From an uncultured Bacilli bacterium (GTDB taxonomy: Bacteria; Bacillota_I; Bacilli_A; RF39; UBA660), in NCBI GenBank assembly GCA_934130545.1, contig CAKOYD010000001.1, forward strand, positions 186,001 through 250,000: 64,000 bases of DNA, given 5' to 3'. Below, one piece after another: positions 61,438 to 64,000 of this stretch. The notes beneath the pieces were generated by a model. It saw only the letters and a list, made by a program, of their open reading frames with translations. It was not told the DNA's origin and made no database searches. Positions within the stretch are counted from its first letter, which is position 1. Each line of letters begins with the position of its first letter. The translations under genes and the position numbers were made by a program.

Positions 61438-62333
61438 TATTCAGCCCCCACATTCTCATTATAATACTTCTCCCCTTTTAATAAGAAGAATGTATTAATA
61501 AATACAACTCCATGTACTAATATTTTAATTAATACACTATCTATTAAATCAATATAACCTTCTACTCCTATTAATAATTGAATAAGAACTATTAATGAGT
61601 ATAGAGCAAAACCAAATAATAGAAATTGACGATGGAATTGTTGTCTATCTAGTCTATCACGATATACTCCTTCAACTAGAACATCAATATCATTTAACAT
61701 ATTATCAAATGTTTCAGCTGTATTTCTAGCACCTTCCTTAGTTACTTGTAAGAATAGTTGGTGCATATTTTTTACCATATAGTATGGATATTTCGAATTC
61801 ATATATTTAATTGATTCATAAACATCACCTTTTTCATATGCTAGTGCTATCATTACTTTAACATCAGATAGTACTGGATCTTCTAGTACTCCTGATTGAA
61901 CAACACCTTCAAGAGACTTTACAAATGATTGAGTTGAAGCAAACTCCATTATAGTATTACTTGTATATACTTGAATTTGTTCAAATATATATTCACTATA
62001 TTGCCTTTTGCATCTTAAATATGTAAGATATGGAATTGTTGCAACTGCTATCATAGCATATATAATAGCTACAAATAAACTATAGAAATAGAAATATCCT
62101 ACTAATCCAGCAAATCCGGCAAAGAATATTATTTGAATAAGATATTGTTTTTTAGTAAATTGTAAACCTAGTTCTCTAATTTTAGCACTCATTTCTTTAT
62201 AAGAATATGGGGCATACTTTTCATAGGCCATTGTTGTTTGTTTCTTTACAAACTTATAGACACTTTCTCCATTTGAGGAACGATATAATACAACAAATAG
62301 TAATATTACACCTATTATGATAAATTCTATCAT
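61437..62333 (-). CDS. tadB: TadB-like inner-membrane platform protein
   Basis: A 298-residue T2SS-F-family protein with an N-terminal helix (about 2-18), a helix pair (about 66-105) and two C-terminal helices (about 230-290). The cytosolic region holds QVYTSNTIMEFASTQSFVKS and NMLNDIDVLVEGVYRDRLDR. ATG 62333 follows AGGTGG; the longer frame start at 62342 lies within it. Between tadA and tadC as in Tad loci. Confidence 0.82.
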   Translation of the reverse strand: MIEFIIIGVILLFVVLYRSSNGESVYKFVKKQTTMAYEKYAPYSYKEMSAKIRELGLQFTKKQYLIQIIFFAGFAGLVGYFYFYSLFVAIIYAMIAVATIPYLTYLRCKRQYSEYIFEQIQVYTSNTIMEFASTQSFVKSLEGVVQSGVLEDPVLSDVKVMIALAYEKGDVYESIKYMNSKYPYYMVKNMHQLFLQVTKEGARNTAETFDNMLNDIDVLVEGVYRDRLDRQQFHRQFLLFGFALYSLIVLIQLLIGVEGYIDLIDSVLIKILVHGVVFINTFFLLKGEKYYNENVGAE

Positions 62334-62350
62334 CAGTACCACCTACTTTC

Positions 62351-63670
62351 TTAATTTGTTTGATTATTATTTATTGATCCATAATTGTTATACATATTTG
62401 GATTATTTATATTTTGATAGGTATTAGGTATACTATTATTTGAATATTTATTTACATTTTCATTATTTACTTTCGGATATATGGTGTTTGGCATGTTGAT
62501 ATGTGTTTGATTTATCGGATTAATATTTGGTCTATCCACAGATTTGTTGATAGAGGTATAATTACTAACTGTTGACATATCTACTTTATAATCATCATTA
62601 GTCATTGGTTTAAATTCTTCTTTAACTAAGATATCTGGTTGTAAGATAACACCTTGACTTTCTAAGTATCCTAATAAATATTTAGTTGGGTTTCTAAGAA
62701 TAATTTTTCCATTAGGACTCTTCTGATATATAACATTAGTTTGAGCATGATTTTCATCATCAACATAGAATTCAACTACTTCAGATACTTCACGATGATA
62801 TCGTTGATATTCTTTACTATAATATCCTTTGATGTGTACACCTAATTGAACGTATCTATGGATACTTTTTAAGAATTGTTCAATATCTTGGTTTGTTTCA
62901 AGCAAACTATATAATCTGCTGGGAATTGATGAAGCTTTATCAGAGTGAATTGTTGATAGGATGTTATGTCCAGATGAAATTGAGTTTCTGACAGCCATAA
63001 CTGCTTCGGCGCTTCTTACTTCTGATAGTAATATCCAACGAGGGTTCTGACGCATACAAGTTACTAGTACATCAGAATATGAAGCAATATTATTAGTCTT
63101 CATAGCAACTATATCTCTTGTTGGGAATATTTTATCTAGATGTAATTCTAGTGTATCCTCAATAGTTATTATTTTTTCATTTTCTTTAGTATGGGCGGCT
63201 AAATATTTAACAAACTCAGTTTTACCAGAACCAGTTTCACCACTTACTAGAATATTACAGTGGCCTTCAACACATTTAAGTAGAAAGTCATGAATGTCTA
63301 GTCTAATGTAGTCTTCAGCAATTATTTTATCTTTTTGTAATCTTATTTTAGCAGGTGTTTTTCTTATTAACAAAGCTATACCATTTCTAGCAATTGAATC
63401 GTGAACAAAGTTCATACGTAATTCATCACTTTCAGCATCTAGAAACGGGTTAGCCATATTAAAACTTTTCCCCATACTGTTAGCGCATTGAAAAGCTATT
63501 TTTTCGATTAGAGTATTATCAATTCCAGTATTTTCTATTCGATAAACACCTTTTGATAATGTTTTTAGCCATACTTGGCCATTATTACTATAGGAGATAT
63601 CAGTAATATCATCATTAGCTAGTAATGGTTTGATCGGACCGAAATCGACTTGGGCAAAAGCACTGTCCAT
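62351..63670 (-). CDS. tadA: TadA/CpaF-type secretion ATPase
   Basis: Hexameric motor of Tad pilus assembly. 439 residues: N-terminal domain with NDDITDISYSNNGQVW, Walker A GETGSGKT (144-151), Asp box IITIEDTLELHL, Walker B region WILLSEVRSAEAVMAV and His box ISSGHNILSTIHSD. An unusual Asn-rich tail (about 345-439) follows the ATPase and contains many repeats of Asn with Ile, Tyr and Pro. ATG 63670 follows AGAGGTG; GTG 63679 overlaps it. Confidence 0.92.
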   Translation of the reverse strand: MDSAFAQVDFGPIKPLLANDDITDISYSNNGQVWLKTLSKGVYRIENTGIDNTLIEKIAFQCANSMGKSFNMANPFLDAESDELRMNFVHDSIARNGIALLIRKTPAKIRLQKDKIIAEDYIRLDIHDFLLKCVEGHCNILVSGETGSGKTEFVKYLAAHTKENEKIITIEDTLELHLDKIFPTRDIVAMKTNNIASYSDVLVTCMRQNPRWILLSEVRSAEAVMAVRNSISSGHNILSTIHSDKASSIPSRLYSLLETNQDIEQFLKSIHRYVQLGVHIKGYYSKEYQRYHREVSEVVEFYVDDENHAQTNVIYQKSPNGKIILRNPTKYLLGYLESQGVILQPDILVKEEFKPMTNDDYKVDMSTVSNYTSINKSVDRPNINPINQTHINMPNTIYPKVNNENVNKYSNNSIPNTYQNINNPNMYNNYGSINNNQTN

Positions 63671-63685
63671 ATTTATCACCTCTAT

Positions 63686-64000
63686 TTAATTATTTTCTTT
63701 TAATTGATTTATGTTTTCTTCCACTTTGGTTAAATAATTTTGGAATAATTCATCTTGATAATCTATTTTTTCAATATTATTCATTATATAATCAGTTATA
63801 TATTTTCCTGATACTTTAACACTTGGTGTATCTTCATATTCTGTGCCATTAGGTACAAGAACTATTTCAATAAATGCTTCTTCTTTTTCTTCTTGCAAAT
63901 ATTTTAACATAGTAAATGTTAAGTATTCAGCTTCTGGCATAGCAAAATATATATAACTTGGTGTTCTTACAGTATCTGTATTTTCGAATACATCTTGCCC
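63686..64000 (-). CDS. CpaB/RcpC-like protein, C-terminal part (runs off the right edge)
   Basis: The reading frame enters from the right edge and gives 104 residues to the stop at 63686. GQDVFENTDTVRTPSYIYFA followed by MPEAEYLTF matches GKNVFDSSDEVLTPAYLYFG and LPENKYLLF of the CpaB at 44317, and the conserved VLVPNGTEYED and IEKIDYQDELFQNYL agree as well. It is a second CpaB copy located at the Tad-motor end of the locus. An internal Met at 63940 is not the start. Confidence 0.8.
   Translation of the reverse strand, partial: GQDVFENTDTVRTPSYIYFAMPEAEYLTFTMLKYLQEEKEEAFIEIVLVPNGTEYEDTPSVKVSGKYITDYIMNNIEKIDYQDELFQNYLTKVEENINQLKENN

Noticed and set aside
43792..64000. Integrative conjugative element
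   Set aside because: VirB and VirD4 homologs alone are not enough. No integrase, relaxase, replication gene or flanking direct repeat was seen, and the left neighbours are housekeeping genes; the right border is outside the window.
1..64000. CRISPR array, insertion sequence or prophage
   Set aside because: No regularly spaced repeats, transposase or phage structural genes were recognised anywhere in the window.

Overview
The window is a 64 kb chromosomal segment of a very AT-rich, low-GC Gram-positive bacterium. Encoded CCA tails on both tRNAs, the dnaD-nth pair, addBA, sufC-D-S-U, rplM-rpsI behind an L13-type leader, and XRE, LspA and PrsA-like proteins all point to the Bacillota/Bacilli side. 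The small simplified proteome, extreme AT bias and split or shortened proteins resemble the uncultured gut Bacilli close to Mollicutes (RF39-like). That placement is inference. TGA is used as a stop codon (for example in ATGA start/stop overlaps at 10945-10948 and 47215-47218), so this is not the Mycoplasma code. Almost every gene is on the minus strand; the few plus-strand genes are 1736, 3639, 26794, 39415 and 40205.

Regions: 0-9 kb holds a truncated amidase, an HD phosphohydrolase, hisS, a TGS-nucleoside kinase with a large membrane protein, a lipoprotein and tRNA-Met. 9-19 kb holds an unrecognised HExxH protein with a small partner, then a DNA repair block (addB, addA, ligA) and a HAD phosphatase. 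19-23 kb is an accessory patch of unknown and secreted proteins with a membrane-linked XRE regulator, next to tRNA-His. 23-31 kb holds a rhomboid protease, rluD-lspA with a lone type IV prepilin, ferredoxin, a possible structured RNA, nth-dnaD-ypmB-like, and two membrane proteins with large exported domains. 31-43 kb holds a diaminopentanoate-dehydrogenase-like enzyme, phosphoketolase, rpsI-rplM, a SUF set without sufB, a HIT protein, two tiny YjcZ-like membrane peptides, a PrsA-like foldase and rmuC.

The most distinctive region is 43.8-64 kb, open at the right edge. It is a co-oriented minus-strand locus in which Tad/type IV-type pilus genes and type IV secretion (T4SS) genes are interleaved. 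In transcription order: cpaB-like (partial), tadA/cpaF, tadB, tadC, a 53-aa Flp-like pilin, tadZ-like, a VirB2-like pilin with its own promoter and terminator, an exported protein ending in a second VirB2-like domain, virB6-like, PrgI/virB3-like, a virB4 split into two ORFs, a SpoIID-CHAP cell-wall protein, a lipoprotein, virD4, two exported unknowns, a TadE-like protein, a second cpaB, and another TadE-like protein. No relaxase, integrase, oriT or prepilin peptidase is visible here. It therefore looks like a resident envelope machine with both Tad and T4SS motors rather than an obvious mobile element.

Transcription signals are clear. Many promoters match TTGACA-17-TATAAT or use an extended TGnTATAAT -10. 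Intrinsic terminators often reuse the last codons of a gene as one hairpin arm. Start codons were moved to the ATG behind a good Shine-Dalgarno wherever a longer reading frame began inside the Shine-Dalgarno itself. All function calls rest on motif recognition by eye; no database search was run.
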